Made by a program: the position numbers and the translations under genes. The notes under the pieces were generated by a model. The model was not told the origin of the DNA. It saw nothing but the letters and a program-made list of their open reading frames with translations, and did not search any database. A DNA stretch of 64,000 nucleotides from Bacillus sp. CH140a_4T (GTDB lineage Bacteria > Bacillota > Bacilli > Bacillales > Bacillaceae_G), in assembly GCF_008923725.1 (NCBI RefSeq), contig NZ_WBPF01000016.1, forward strand, positions 186,001-250,000, read 5' to 3'. Below, piece after piece: positions 17,519 through 25,849 of this stretch (its first letter is position 1; each line of letters opens with the position of its first letter).

Positions 17519-17560
17519 ATGACCCGGAGAGGCTTGAATTCACGACTTCCACCTTGTCAT
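17519..17560 (-). pseudogene. decayed 3' half of a tRNA gene, possible attachment-site relic
   Basis: On the minus strand TGACAAGGTGG resembles an anticodon (GAC) plus the 3' anticodon stem. AAGTCGTG looks like variable loop and T stem, TTCAAGC like a T loop (normal TTCGAGC), and CTCTCCGGGTCAT like the rest of the T stem and the acceptor. The T stem keeps about 3 of 5 pairs and no 5' half is visible. A tRNA 3' end next to an integrase fragment is what an old integration site would leave. The match is by eye only. Confidence 0.4.
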
Positions 17561-17679
17561 TGTAAAACTCTTATCCTATATTAGTGTTACTAAATTTTTT
17601 TTATACATTCCCTTGCACCTACCCCAACGTCACCCCCTAACCTAAAGAAGACAAATCAAAAAGGGGGACCAAACCACTC

Positions 17680-18018
17680 ATGAAAACCACCACAAAAGAA
17701 AAAAGAACCACCATCATCATGCTACTACTCTCAGCTGCAATAGGAATCTTTTCACCATTACTCATGTACATCACGCTTGCACGTAAAAATGAAGTGTACA
17801 AATACCATTGCCGAAAGGCCTTCAATTATCATTTGTTAATCTTTCTTCTATTTAATATTAGTTCGCGTATTAGTGATGTTTTGTTTTGGATTGTATTTAT
17901 CTTTGAGGTAATTCAAGTGATCATTGTTGCGTGGAAAGTAACACGCGACGAGCCATATCGTTATTTCATTCGAATTCCTTTATTTAAAGAAGATAAGTAT
18001 GTAGTGGAAGGAGAATAG
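17680..18018 (+). CDS. DUF4870-family membrane protein
   Basis: A 112-residue membrane protein with three hydrophobic segments (about 11-33, 49-63, 67-85). The HCRKAFNYHLLIF segment and the C-terminal PYRYFIRIPLFK are typical of DUF4870. No enzymatic role known. A GGGGG site precedes the ATG. The next gene starts directly at its stop codon, followed by a MerR gene, so the three look like one operon. Confidence 0.8.
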   Translation: MKTTTKEKRTTIIMLLLSAAIGIFSPLLMYITLARKNEVYKYHCRKAFNYHLLIFLLFNISSRISDVLFWIVFIFEVIQVIIVAWKVTRDEPYRYFIRIPLFKEDKYVVEGE

Positions 18019-18273
18019 GTGATGAAACAAGAAGTGGAGGTAAGGGGAAAGCGAACTTTTATCATGATTGCAGTGTTGTTTATTGCGATTTATATCGTTT
18101 TACGAAAAAGAAAATATGAGTACTTTTATGACGGTATTAGCGAGTATGAAAATCGTTATAGGGGGAATGTCCCTTTTTTGTTACTTGTTGTAGGTTTGTT
18201 TCAATATTGTCGGCAAAATGAGATGAGTTTTTCTCATATGCTTCAGTATGTGAAAGATAAGTTAGCGGAGTAG
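18019..18273 (+). CDS. small membrane-anchored hypothetical protein
   Basis: An 84-residue protein with one N-terminal transmembrane helix (FIMIAVLFIAIYIVL) and a second weak one (VPFLLLVVGLF). Start is GTG at 18,019 or ATG at 18,022; GGAG of the previous gene's tail serves as ribosome site. It lies between a DUF4870 gene and a MerR regulator. Confidence 0.65.
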   Translation: MMKQEVEVRGKRTFIMIAVLFIAIYIVLRKRKYEYFYDGISEYENRYRGNVPFLLLVVGLFQYCRQNEMSFSHMLQYVKDKLAE

Positions 18274-18281
18274 GTGATGAT

Positions 18282-19019
18282 ATGGCGTGGATGATTAGTG
18301 AGTTTGCAAGTGTTGGGGATGTTACGGTGCGGACGCTTCGTTATTATGACAAGATTAATTTATTAAAGCCGAGCGATTATACTGAGGGTGGGCATCGGTT
18401 ATATACGAAAGATGATTTGTATGTGCTGCAGCAAATTCAATCGTTTAAGTATCTCGTTTTTTCGCTTGGGGAAATTCAAAATATTATATTGCAGCGTGAT
18501 ATAGAGACGGAAGAATTTTTAAGACAAATACGTTTTCAAAGGGAATTGCTTTTGGTGGAGGAAGAAAGAATTGCAAAGGTGCTTTCGCATATGGATGAGA
18601 TGACGAAGAAGTTTCAAAAGGAAGAACGAGTGGATGTTGCTTTGTTTTCTTCATTTCTGCAAACTTTTATTTGGGAGAAAGAAAATAAAGAATGGTTAGA
18701 GGAACACTTTTCAAAGGAGAGTGTTCGAGCGTTTTATAATAATAAGGAACTAAAAGAAAAGTTTGATCGGCGTTTTATGGATGTGATAGGGAAGTTGAAA
18801 AAGTATAAGGAAGAAGAGAAGGATCCGAGTCATCATGAAGTTCAAGTTACCTTGAAGGAATTTTTCAATGTAATAGAAGAGGTAACGAACTATCTTGATA
18901 CACCTCAAAGTGATATAGAGGATTTAATCAAACAATCAAAAATCCCATTGGCCGAATTCCCCGCTCTTTTTACGAGTGAGGAAGAACAGTATATAAAAGA
19001 AGCAATGAATAAAATATAG
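18282..19019 (+). CDS. MerR-family transcriptional regulator
   Basis: The N-terminal winged helix reads VTVRTLRYYDKINLLKP followed by GGHRLYTKDDL, diagnostic of MerR. A dimerisation coiled coil comes next, and residues about 125-245 are an extra effector-like region. No cysteine sensor cluster is seen, so a metal sensor is unlikely. It probably controls its own operon with the two membrane genes in front of it. A hairpin terminator follows. Confidence 0.85.
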   Translation: MAWMISEFASVGDVTVRTLRYYDKINLLKPSDYTEGGHRLYTKDDLYVLQQIQSFKYLVFSLGEIQNIILQRDIETEEFLRQIRFQRELLLVEEERIAKVLSHMDEMTKKFQKEERVDVALFSSFLQTFIWEKENKEWLEEHFSKESVRAFYNNKELKEKFDRRFMDVIGKLKKYKEEEKDPSHHEVQVTLKEFFNVIEEVTNYLDTPQSDIEDLIKQSKIPLAEFPALFTSEEEQYIKEAMNKI

Positions 19020-19028
19020 CCTGTAAGT

Positions 19029-19075
19029 AGACAGTTTCCCATTAGTAATAAAATAGGGAAGCTGTCTTTCTATTT
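19029..19075 (+). terminator. terminator after the MerR gene
   Basis: AGACAGTTTCCC pairs with GGGAAGCTGTCT and is followed by TTCTATTTT. The remaining spacer to 19,326 is AT-rich without other features. Confidence 0.7.
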
Positions 19076-19326
19076 TATTAAGACTAAAAACTATTTCCGA
19101 TATCATGTTCTATTCTTTTTTTCATTGATTATCATCGTAATATAAATTCTTCTGTTTATTTCTTTTATAAGTATTTTTACAGGTAGTTCATTTGATGAAT
19201 TTCAAATTATATTATCTGACAAATGAATCAAATATTTTTATATTGAAAAAAATATTAAAACATGGGAATATATAGTTTGGATGAAATTAATTGTAATTAA
19301 ATAAAAGAGTGAGAGGGATAAACGAT

Positions 19327-20058
19327 TTGAATACTTTATTTGCATTATTATTTTTTGTATGCTTAATAGCATTAATTATTGGGATTATTAAACCTCAATT
19401 AGTAGTTAGATGGGGATCAGAAGAAAAAAGAAATAGAAAAAGTGTACTAAAGTTCTATGGAATAGGCGTAGTAGCAACGTTTATTTTATTTGGTGTAACT
19501 TCTGAGGATACGAAAAAGACAGAAGAAGCAAAAACTGAGGCTAAGCCAGCTAAAGCTGAACAGAAGAAAGAGTTAACAGCAGAGGAAAAAGCAGCAGCAG
19601 AACAAGCGGCGGCAGAGAAAGCAGCGGCAGAGAAAGCGGCAACAGAGAAGGCAGCAGCAGAGAAGGCAGCAGCAGAACAAGCAGCGGCAGAGAAAGCAGC
19701 AGCGGAGAAAGCAGCAAAAGAGGAAGAAGAGCGAATTGGGTATGAAACAGGAATTACATATGATCAATTAGCTAGAACACCGGATGAGTTTAAAGGAAAG
19801 AAAGCTCAATTTACAGGGAAAGTCCTTCAAGTAATGGAAGGAGAAGGCGAGACACAATTAAGAGTAGCGGTTAATGGAAATTATGACAAAGTATTATATG
19901 TTGCTTATAAAAGTGATATTTTAAATTCAAGAGTATTAGAAAAAGATAATGTTACTGTTAAAGGGAAATCAGCAGGTATCTTTACTTATAAATCTACTAT
20001 GGGTGGCGAAATTAGTATTCCGGCAATGTTAGTAGAAAAAATTGATATTAATCAATAA
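19327..20058 (+). CDS. membrane protein with an Ala/Glu repeat stalk and C-terminal beta domain
   Basis: The TTG at 19,327 is preferred because GAGAGGG lies 9 nt upstream; a GTG at 19,309 overlaps that site. Two hydrophobic stretches come first (LFALLFFVCLIALIIGII and VVATFILFGVT). A TolA-like alanine/glutamate/lysine repeat (units such as AEKAA) of about 60 residues follows, then a C-terminal domain (YDQLARTPDEFKGK onward) that looks OB-like. Probably a surface protein whose charged helix holds the last domain away from the membrane. Function unknown. The repeat invites length variation between strains. Confidence 0.75.
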   Translation: MNTLFALLFFVCLIALIIGIIKPQLVVRWGSEEKRNRKSVLKFYGIGVVATFILFGVTSEDTKKTEEAKTEAKPAKAEQKKELTAEEKAAAEQAAAEKAAAEKAATEKAAAEKAAAEQAAAEKAAAEKAAKEEEERIGYETGITYDQLARTPDEFKGKKAQFTGKVLQVMEGEGETQLRVAVNGNYDKVLYVAYKSDILNSRVLEKDNVTVKGKSAGIFTYKSTMGGEISIPAMLVEKIDINQ

Positions 20059-20067
20059 GAAGAAATG

Positions 20068-20100
20068 AAGCAGTTTAACAACTAGTTAAACTGCTTTTTC
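20068..20100 (+). terminator. terminator
   Basis: AAGCAGTTTAAC and GTTAAACTGCTT pair perfectly around AACTA, followed by TTTC. Confidence 0.8.
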
Positions 20101-20139
20101 TATTATAATAGAAGAAAAACCAAACGGAGGGAAACCCAC

Positions 20140-20502
20140 ATGCCAACCTACAACAAACTAATCCGAAACAAAATCCCACAAATAATAAAATCTAACGAAA
20201 AAACACCCACAACAAGAATTCTACCCGAAGACGAATACATAAAAGAAATCTGCAAGAAAACACAAGAAGAACTAACAGAATACATCGAAGCGAAAACAAA
20301 ACCCGATAAACTAGAAGAACTATCCGACCTACTAGAACTAATCAACGCCCTAGCCGAACATGAAGGCACAACGCTAGAAGAAATCAACAGCATCCGTAAA
20401 AAGAAAGCAGAAGAAAGAGGCGGCTTCTCAGATCGAGTCTTTCTAATCGAAGTAACCGATAAACAGCCCCTCCTAAGCCCCTTACAAGCCCCTACCAAGT
20501 AA
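20140..20502 (+). CDS. MazG-like / phosphoribosyl-ATP pyrophosphohydrolase-like NTP hydrolase
   Basis: A 120-residue all-alpha NTP pyrophosphatase-like protein. It begins with YNKLIRNKIPQII, the usual start of this family, and has the EELTEYIEA and EELSDLLELINALAE helices that supply metal-binding acidic residues. Probably a house-cleaning hydrolase of unusual nucleotides. The coding strand is extremely rich in A and C and poor in G and T, unlike its neighbours. GGAGGG precedes the ATG. Confidence 0.8.
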   Translation: MPTYNKLIRNKIPQIIKSNEKTPTTRILPEDEYIKEICKKTQEELTEYIEAKTKPDKLEELSDLLELINALAEHEGTTLEEINSIRKKKAEERGGFSDRVFLIEVTDKQPLLSPLQAPTK

Positions 20503-20659
20503 TAAATCACTAAGAAAAAACACAACAAAACAAAAACACCAACAAACACCGTAGTAGGAGTCGAAAAAAATTTTGAAATAACACGCCAAAAAACCGGCCC
20601 TCCTCCCATATATATTATGAAGAGGTTTTCACTTTTGAATGGAGACGGGAGGAATTTGG

Positions 20660-21520
20660 ATGGCGGTGTATCGTACTGTGCAGGTGAATTTTTGGCAAGA
20701 TGATTTTGTTTTGGATTTGACGCCGGAGGAGCGGTATTTTTATGTGTATTTGTTAACTTGTTCGAAGACGACGCAGTGTGGGATTTTTCCTTTTCCGAAG
20801 CGGTTAGCGGAGATGGAGACGGGTTATAATCGGGAGACTGTTGATAAGCTTGTGCAACGCTTCATTGATTATGGGAAGATTCTTTATGATGCGGAGACGC
20901 GAGAGTTATTCGTTTTAAATTGGCTTCGTTATAATCCGGTGACGAATACGAATGTGGAGAAGTGTGTGCTTCGTGAGCTGAAGGGTGTGAAGAATAAGGA
21001 GTTTGTACATATGTTTCTTCAGAAGTGCGTAGAGGAGGAGTTGAATGTTCCGATGCTGTTAGCGCATTTCGGTATGCCGAGTGATTTGGCTGTGGATGAT
21101 GTTGAGCCAGTTTGCGAGGAGACAGAGGAAGAAGAGGTTATAGAGGAAGAGACGGGAAGTCGCGTGTTTTCTTTTTATGAGCAGCATTTCGGTAGTTTGT
21201 CTCCTCATACTGTAGAGGAACTGAGTGCGTGGATGGAAGATTTGTCAGAGGAGCTTGTGCTAAAGGCTCTTCAAATTGCGTTTGAGAATAATAAGCGGAC
21301 GGTTGCTTATGTGAAGGGGATTTTGAGAGGCTGGCACGGGAAAGGATTTACGAAAGTGTGTGAGGTTGAGGCGGATACGGCTAATTTTCGGAAGAAGGAT
21401 TCGTCTGTTAGTACGGGGGAGACGGAGGAGTTTTTGGCGAGGTGTGAGGAGTGGGAGAAGAATGCGCCGTCTGAGGAAGAGTTGCAGCGCTTTTTAGCGG
21501 AGCGCGGGTGGCGTCCATGA
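20660..21520 (+). CDS. DnaD-domain replication protein (phage/plasmid type)
   Basis: GGGAGG seven nt before the ATG at 20,660 decides the start; the ATG at 20,639 has none. The 286-residue protein has an N-terminal winged helix (VNFWQDDFVLDLTPEERYF) and a C-terminal DnaD-like domain (FYEQHFGSLSP onward, ending GILRGWHGKGF). DnaD-type proteins remodel origins and help load the helicase. The next gene is a DnaB-type helicase in ATGA overlap, forming a replication pair like those in phages and integrated elements. The coding strand is G/T-rich. Confidence 0.8.
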   Translation: MAVYRTVQVNFWQDDFVLDLTPEERYFYVYLLTCSKTTQCGIFPFPKRLAEMETGYNRETVDKLVQRFIDYGKILYDAETRELFVLNWLRYNPVTNTNVEKCVLRELKGVKNKEFVHMFLQKCVEEELNVPMLLAHFGMPSDLAVDDVEPVCEETEEEEVIEEETGSRVFSFYEQHFGSLSPHTVEELSAWMEDLSEELVLKALQIAFENNKRTVAYVKGILRGWHGKGFTKVCEVEADTANFRKKDSSVSTGETEEFLARCEEWEKNAPSEEELQRFLAERGWRP

Positions 21521-22803
21521 GTATTCAAAATGTGGAGGCGGAAAAGACGGTATTAGGTTCTCTATTACTTGATGGAGAGCTTATTAAGGAGTGCCGTTTG
21601 ACGGAGCAGTATTTTTCGATGCCAGTGCACAAGTCTATATTTCAGTTAATGCGAAAAATGGAAGAAGAGGGGCAACCGATTGATCTTGTGACGTTCATTT
21701 CTAGGGTAGATCCGAAGTTTTTAGAGGGGATCGAGGGAATGGAGTATTTTATAGGGTTAATGGATGGTGTACCTACAACTGCCAACTTCTCTTATTATGA
21801 GGGGCTTGTTCGAGGTGCCTGGAAAATGTATCAGGCGGGTGTTCTCGGGCACAAGATGGGCGAGCGTCTTATTGCGGAGAAGAATGAGGAAATTATTGGT
21901 GAGACGATTACGGCACTTTGTGAGTTAGAGGAGAAGGACTGTGTATGTGAGTTTGATTTGAAGGATGCGCTAGTTGATTTATATGAAGAGCTTCATCAAG
22001 ATGCGAAAGAGATTACTGGTATTGAGACTGGTTATACATCGCTAAATAAAATGACGTGCGGATTGCAGGAAGGTGATTTTGTCGTTCTTGGTGCGCGTCC
22101 TTCTATGGGGAAGACTGCGTTTGCGCTAAATGTTGGACTGCATGCGGCAAAGTCTGGAGCGGCAGTTGGACTATTTTCGTTAGAGATGAGTAGTAAACAA
22201 TTGTTAAAAAGGATGGCGTCTTGCGTAGGTGAAGTGTCAGGAGGTAGGCTGAAAAATCCGAAGCATCGTTTTGCGATAGAGGACTGGGAAAAGGTGAGTA
22301 AGGCGTTTGCAGAAATCGGTGAGTTACCATTTGAGATTTACGATAACGCGGGCATTTCGGTGCAAGATATTTGGATGCAAACTCGTAAGTTAAAGAGGAA
22401 GCATGGTGATAAAAAGATTTTAATTATTGTAGATTACTTGCAGCTTATTACGGGTGATCAGAAGCATAAGGGCAATCGATTTCAAGAGATTAGTGAAATT
22501 TCTCGTAAGCTTAAGGTATTAGCACGTGAATTAAATGTTTGTGTAGTCGCATTATCGCAATTGTCTCGTTCTGTAGAAGCACGTCAAGATAAGCGACCTC
22601 TTTTATCTGATTTAAGAGAGACAGGACAAATTGAGCAAGATGCGGATGTCATTATGCTTATGTATCGCGAGGATTATTATGATAAGGAAACGGTGCAGAA
22701 AGAGATGACGGAGATTCATGTGGCAAAGCATCGGAATGGGCCTGTGGGGAGTTTTAAATTGAGATTTTTGAAGGAGTTTGGGCGGTTTGTGGAGGGGAAA
22801 TAG
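21517..22803 (+). CDS. DnaB-like replicative helicase
   Basis: A 428-residue hexameric helicase. The N-terminal domain starts NVEAEKTVLGSLLLDGELI. The RecA-type ATPase has Walker A GARPSMGKTAFALN, Walker B LIIVDYLQLI, and the later motifs ALSQLSRSVEARQDKRPLLS and SDLRETGQIEQDADVIM. The ATG overlaps the preceding TGA (ATGA). It is complete and probably functional, and likely a second copy beside the cell's main helicase; the pairing with a DnaD-like protein suggests an origin in a mobile element. Confidence 0.88.
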   Translation: MSIQNVEAEKTVLGSLLLDGELIKECRLTEQYFSMPVHKSIFQLMRKMEEEGQPIDLVTFISRVDPKFLEGIEGMEYFIGLMDGVPTTANFSYYEGLVRGAWKMYQAGVLGHKMGERLIAEKNEEIIGETITALCELEEKDCVCEFDLKDALVDLYEELHQDAKEITGIETGYTSLNKMTCGLQEGDFVVLGARPSMGKTAFALNVGLHAAKSGAAVGLFSLEMSSKQLLKRMASCVGEVSGGRLKNPKHRFAIEDWEKVSKAFAEIGELPFEIYDNAGISVQDIWMQTRKLKRKHGDKKILIIVDYLQLITGDQKHKGNRFQEISEISRKLKVLARELNVCVVALSQLSRSVEARQDKRPLLSDLRETGQIEQDADVIMLMYREDYYDKETVQKEMTEIHVAKHRNGPVGSFKLRFLKEFGRFVEGK

Positions 22804-22828
22804 TTGAAAGACTTGAGTATGACTTTGC

Positions 22829-22872
22829 AAATAAAGCATAAGTTTTTCATTTCATTAACTTATGCTTTATTC
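22829..22872. terminator. bidirectional terminator between convergent genes
   Basis: AATAAAGCATAAGTT pairs perfectly with AACTTATGCTTTATT around a T-rich loop. It serves the DnaB-like gene and the convergent TrmB gene. Confidence 0.8.
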
Positions 22873-22894
22873 TTTGATTCTTTTAATATCCTTC

Positions 22895-23680
22895 TTATTT
22901 CCCCATAAAGAAAGATCGTCTCTCTGCCGTAATCCATTGCTCCAAGTCGTCTTGGCTACGTCGGACAAGTCGATTTACTAAAACATCATGCCATACATAA
23001 TCCTCTAGTAAGTATATATGAACGGGGTCATCTGTATAAAAAGCAATATTACGCTCTTCAATTGATGGTCCATAAATCATCTCTTTAGAATCTATCGATA
23101 AAATAAACCAATGTTCTGTAGAGAGGGTTTCTGTATAGGGTGTGATACGATGAGCTTCTAGATTTTTAATTGGATTTTCAACATGTAAGGTAATACCTTG
23201 TACTGAAACTTTATCAGCTACCTCAGATAGTTCCTCTTTTAACGCTTCATACATCTCATCCCACATTGAAATGACAATACGTTGTTCTGCTTTTTTTATT
23301 AATGTCTGACAATAGCTAATGATTGTTTTGTTGTCTTTTAAAGTAATCACTCGATTATCCGTTTTTTCCTCGGAAGTTTCTAGTTTTTTTAATGAATCAC
23401 TGATTCCTTCATAAGTAGACTGCCATTCTGATTGAGCCTTTTGTAAAAAGATTTCAACAGGTAGAGGTGAATAGCGAGTGGTGTCATTTATTTCTTCCTT
23501 CATGACAATTCCTTTTTCTACAAGGTTACCTAAAATCTCATAAATTCGTGCTCTTGGGACACCTGAATCCTTACTTACTTGGTAGGCTGTGACAGGCCCC
23601 TGTTTCACAAGAGATACATAAGATTTAGCTTCATATTCATTAAAACCCATTTTTTTAAGCTGTTGTACGATGTAGTCCAC
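22895..23680 (-). CDS. TrmB-family transcriptional regulator
   Basis: A 261-residue regulator. The N-terminal winged helix-turn-helix (MGFNEYEAKSYVSLVKQG, then GVPRARIYEILGNL) is typical of TrmB. A coiled coil follows, then a phospholipase D-like sensor domain (QRIVISMWDEMYEALK). Divergent from the TauE-type exporter, which it may control. The actual inducer is unknown. A B. cereus-type repeat lies between the two genes. Confidence 0.88.
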   Translation of the reverse strand: MDYIVQQLKKMGFNEYEAKSYVSLVKQGPVTAYQVSKDSGVPRARIYEILGNLVEKGIVMKEEINDTTRYSPLPVEIFLQKAQSEWQSTYEGISDSLKKLETSEEKTDNRVITLKDNKTIISYCQTLIKKAEQRIVISMWDEMYEALKEELSEVADKVSVQGITLHVENPIKNLEAHRITPYTETLSTEHWFILSIDSKEMIYGPSIEERNIAFYTDDPVHIYLLEDYVWHDVLVNRLVRRSQDDLEQWITAERRSFFMGK

Positions 23681-23714
23681 TTTTTTCGTCCTCCGATGTT
23701 TGCTTTTATCCCGT

Positions 23715-23788
23715 AAAAGCCCGATTGGTTCAACTAATAATCAGTGGGGGATGAACAAAGCCCCCACTGATTAAAGTTTCACTTTATA
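23715..23788. repeat. B. cereus-type hairpin repeat, copy 1
   Basis: Shares CCGATTGGTTCAACTAATAA, TCAGTGGGGG and CCCCCACTGA stem arms and the tail TTAAAGTTTCACTTTATA with the copies at 53,209 and 58,395. Loop sequence differs slightly (AACAAAG). This looks like part of a dispersed bcr-type element. Confidence 0.8.
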
Positions 23789-23868
23789 TTTCAACGTTAC
23801 AATAACTGTTTACATTTAGCAAATTATTAGTTACTATTCTGATAGTGACTAAAGGGGAGGTTAATAGT

Positions 23869-24636
23869 ATGGAGTTTTCTTTAGACCCATCCGTATTAAT
23901 AATTTTGATTGCTTTTGGATTTTTAGCTGCATTTATTGATTCAGTTGTAGGTGGCGGTGGACTCATTGCCTTACCAGCTTTATTATTTACAGGGCTGAAT
24001 CCAGCAAGTGCAGTAGCCACGAATAAACTAGCATCAACAATGGGGAGTGCAACTAGTAATATTGTGTTTTATCGTTCTGGTAATCTTGATTTGAAATCGG
24101 CTTTAAAATTATTTCCAATTACTTTCATAGGCTCGATAGTAGGTGCATGGACTGTTCATTTAATGAACCCAGAAGTACTGAAGCCATTGATGCTGATAAT
24201 GCTTGGTGCAGTCGCTATTTATACAATATTTAAAAAGGATTGGGGTAGTATTTCTACTCATAAGAAATTATCTGGTCGACACGTCATTAGTTTTACCTTT
24301 TTTATTTTTGCTATTGGTTTTTATGATGGATTTCTAGGGCCTGGCACAGGTTCGTTTTTAATGTTCGCTCTTTTATTTATTGGGTATGATTTTTTAAAAG
24401 CAGCAGGTAATGCGAAGTTTCTTAATTTAGGAAGTAATGTTGGTGCATTGTTAATATTTATGTATGTAGGGCAAGTAAATTATGCGTATGGTTTTATAAT
24501 GGGGATTGCTCAAATTGCTGGAGGAGTCGTTGGTTCTAAGTTTGCTATAAAAAAAGGAAGCGGGTATGTTCGTGCTCTTTTCATTACAGTGACTTGTTTA
24601 TTGTTAGCGAAAAATCTGTATGACTATATTCAGTAA
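23869..24636 (+). CDS. TauE/SafE-family exporter
   Basis: The ATG at 23,869 has GGGGAGG eight nt upstream. The protein has about 255 residues and seven to eight hydrophobic segments, with family motifs FIDSVVGGGGLIALPALL near the start and YDGFLGPGTGSFLMF in the second half. TauE/SafE proteins export sulfite, sulfoacetate or related organosulfur anions. The TrmB gene on the other strand is the likely regulator. Confidence 0.88.
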   Translation: MEFSLDPSVLIILIAFGFLAAFIDSVVGGGGLIALPALLFTGLNPASAVATNKLASTMGSATSNIVFYRSGNLDLKSALKLFPITFIGSIVGAWTVHLMNPEVLKPLMLIMLGAVAIYTIFKKDWGSISTHKKLSGRHVISFTFFIFAIGFYDGFLGPGTGSFLMFALLFIGYDFLKAAGNAKFLNLGSNVGALLIFMYVGQVNYAYGFIMGIAQIAGGVVGSKFAIKKGSGYVRALFITVTCLLLAKNLYDYIQ

Positions 24637-24825
24637 GTAATTTTGGACATCTTTTCTTCAAAGAACGTAGAAAAGGTTAAATATGAAGACTACATAAAGT
24701 ATAAGAAGATACCAGGAAAATTTCTTTAAAAAAAGTCTTATTTAAAAGAAAATCTAAGTGAAGAGAATGAAAATAATATAAACTCATATTTTTCTGGGGG
24801 ATGTTTATCTATCTTAGTGAAATAC

Positions 24826-25014
24826 CTATTCCACATTCTTTTTATAAACAACCCGCAACAATCCCTTAAAATCCACCTCAGCAATCAACACACTCACTAA
24901 TATAAGCGTCGCGCCTAAGTATCCTTTTCCTGTGAGTGTTTCGCCTGTGAAAACGAAAGCGAAGCCTGCAGAAAATACAGGTTCTGATGAAAAGATAAGG
25001 CCTATATGTGTGTG
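24826..25014 (-). pseudogene. C-terminal remnant of an EamA (DMT) transporter
   Basis: On the minus strand the frame reads IGLIFSSEPVFSAGFAFVF, then TGETLTGKGYLGATLIL and ends at TAG. This is the last transmembrane pair of an EamA permease. Everything upstream is gone, replaced by the tail of a plus-strand gene. Confidence 0.7.
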
Positions 25015-25080
25015 TGTTGAAAAAGACGGATATTCTCATTCGATTATTGAAAGTTCGGATTTGAAGAAGATTGGTAAGTA
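25009..25080 (+). pseudogene. C-terminal remnant of an unknown plus-strand gene
   Basis: The frame reads VEKDGYSHSIIESSDLKKIGK and stops at TAG, then a perfect terminator. It looks like a gene tail with no start or body. It abuts the EamA remnant head-on, so both genes lost their 5' parts in one deletion. Confidence 0.5.
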
Positions 25081-25088
25081 GTATGTAC

Positions 25089-25121
25089 AAAAAAACGCCT
25101 ATTTCATATAGGCGTTTTTTT
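25089..25121. terminator. bidirectional terminator
   Basis: AAAAAACGCCTAT and ATAGGCGTTTTTTT pair around TTC. It serves the TetR gene on the minus strand and the lost gene on the plus strand. Confidence 0.85.
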
Positions 25122-25131
25122 GATGGGGAAG

Positions 25132-25707
25132 TTATTCCTCTTCAAACTGAAAAATATCCCGGTTAATAAGTTGGTGGAGATACCTATCCATTTCAGCCGC
25201 AGAAACGCTTCTTTCATTTTTAAACCACCATGCGCTTAATGAGGTGATGGCGCCTGAATAAAATTCAATAATTAAATCATTTGGCATCGTATGGTTTTTG
25301 CACAGTTGATTTAATGCTTCTATTTCTTGTTTTCTCGTTTCGTGACTTAAATACTGTGTCCGGTTAATAAATTGTTCATCAGACATTTGCGTCTCTAATA
25401 TTTTACCGATTTCTTCATGATGTAGAAATTGTTCCATTACTTGAAATGGTTTACTTAATCGATCTGAAACCGGTATTTCACCAATCATCTTGCTGTATCG
25501 TTTAAATCCAAATGCTAATAAAGCATCTTTATCTTCAAAGTGTTTATAAAAGGTTGTTCGGTGTACCATCGCGCGGTCACAAATTTGGTTAATCGTGATG
25601 GTACTATATTTCTGTTTTGATTGCGTCATTAATTCAAATAAGGAATCCCACAATAATTTATGTGTACGTCTAATACGTAAATCAAGTTGTTTTTCACTAT
25701 CGTTCAT
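25132..25707 (-). CDS. TetR-family regulator of the adjacent efflux pump
   Basis: A 191-residue TetR protein. The helix-turn-helix reads TITINQICDRAMVHRTTFY followed by KHFEDKDALLAFGF. The C-terminal ligand domain is of the TetR_C_7-like helical type. It is divergent from the MFS efflux gene, and the spacer holds a 10-bp inverted repeat suited to operator function. Confidence 0.9.
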   Translation of the reverse strand: MNDSEKQLDLRIRRTHKLLWDSLFELMTQSKQKYSTITINQICDRAMVHRTTFYKHFEDKDALLAFGFKRYSKMIGEIPVSDRLSKPFQVMEQFLHHEEIGKILETQMSDEQFINRTQYLSHETRKQEIEALNQLCKNHTMPNDLIIEFYSGAITSLSAWWFKNERSVSAAEMDRYLHQLINRDIFQFEEE

Positions 25708-25724
25708 CTACAATTCTCCTTTTT

Positions 25725-25776
25725 TGTAGATTAAATATACAGTGGCTGAAAATTGATTCTCCCTTTTTAATCTACA
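25725..25776. promoter_or_regulatory. candidate TetR operator in the divergent spacer
   Basis: TGTAGATTAA (25,725-25,734) and TTAATCTACA (25,767-25,776) are exact inverted repeats 32 bp apart. A related CATCTACA lies at the 5' end of the regulator gene (about 25,706). Binding there could control both divergent promoters. Confidence 0.55.
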
Positions 25777-25849
25777 TATGTATATTATATTACATGTGTT
25801 CAGGTGTATTTAAAGTTTTTTAAGTAAGAAACAGGAGGAGAATCTGCAA

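Noticed and set aside
19573-19767. Cysteine-rich minus-strand frame
   Set aside because: It is the mirror of the GCA/GAG repeat in the Ala/Glu-rich protein; cysteine and leucine runs follow from the repeat.
20148-20609. 153-residue minus-strand frame opposite the MazG-like gene
   Set aside because: The MazG-like protein on the plus strand has clear family motifs; the mirror frame comes from the odd A/C-rich composition.
23715-23788. CRISPR-like repeat
   Set aside because: The three copies are tens of kilobases apart, not a spaced array; they are dispersed hairpin elements.
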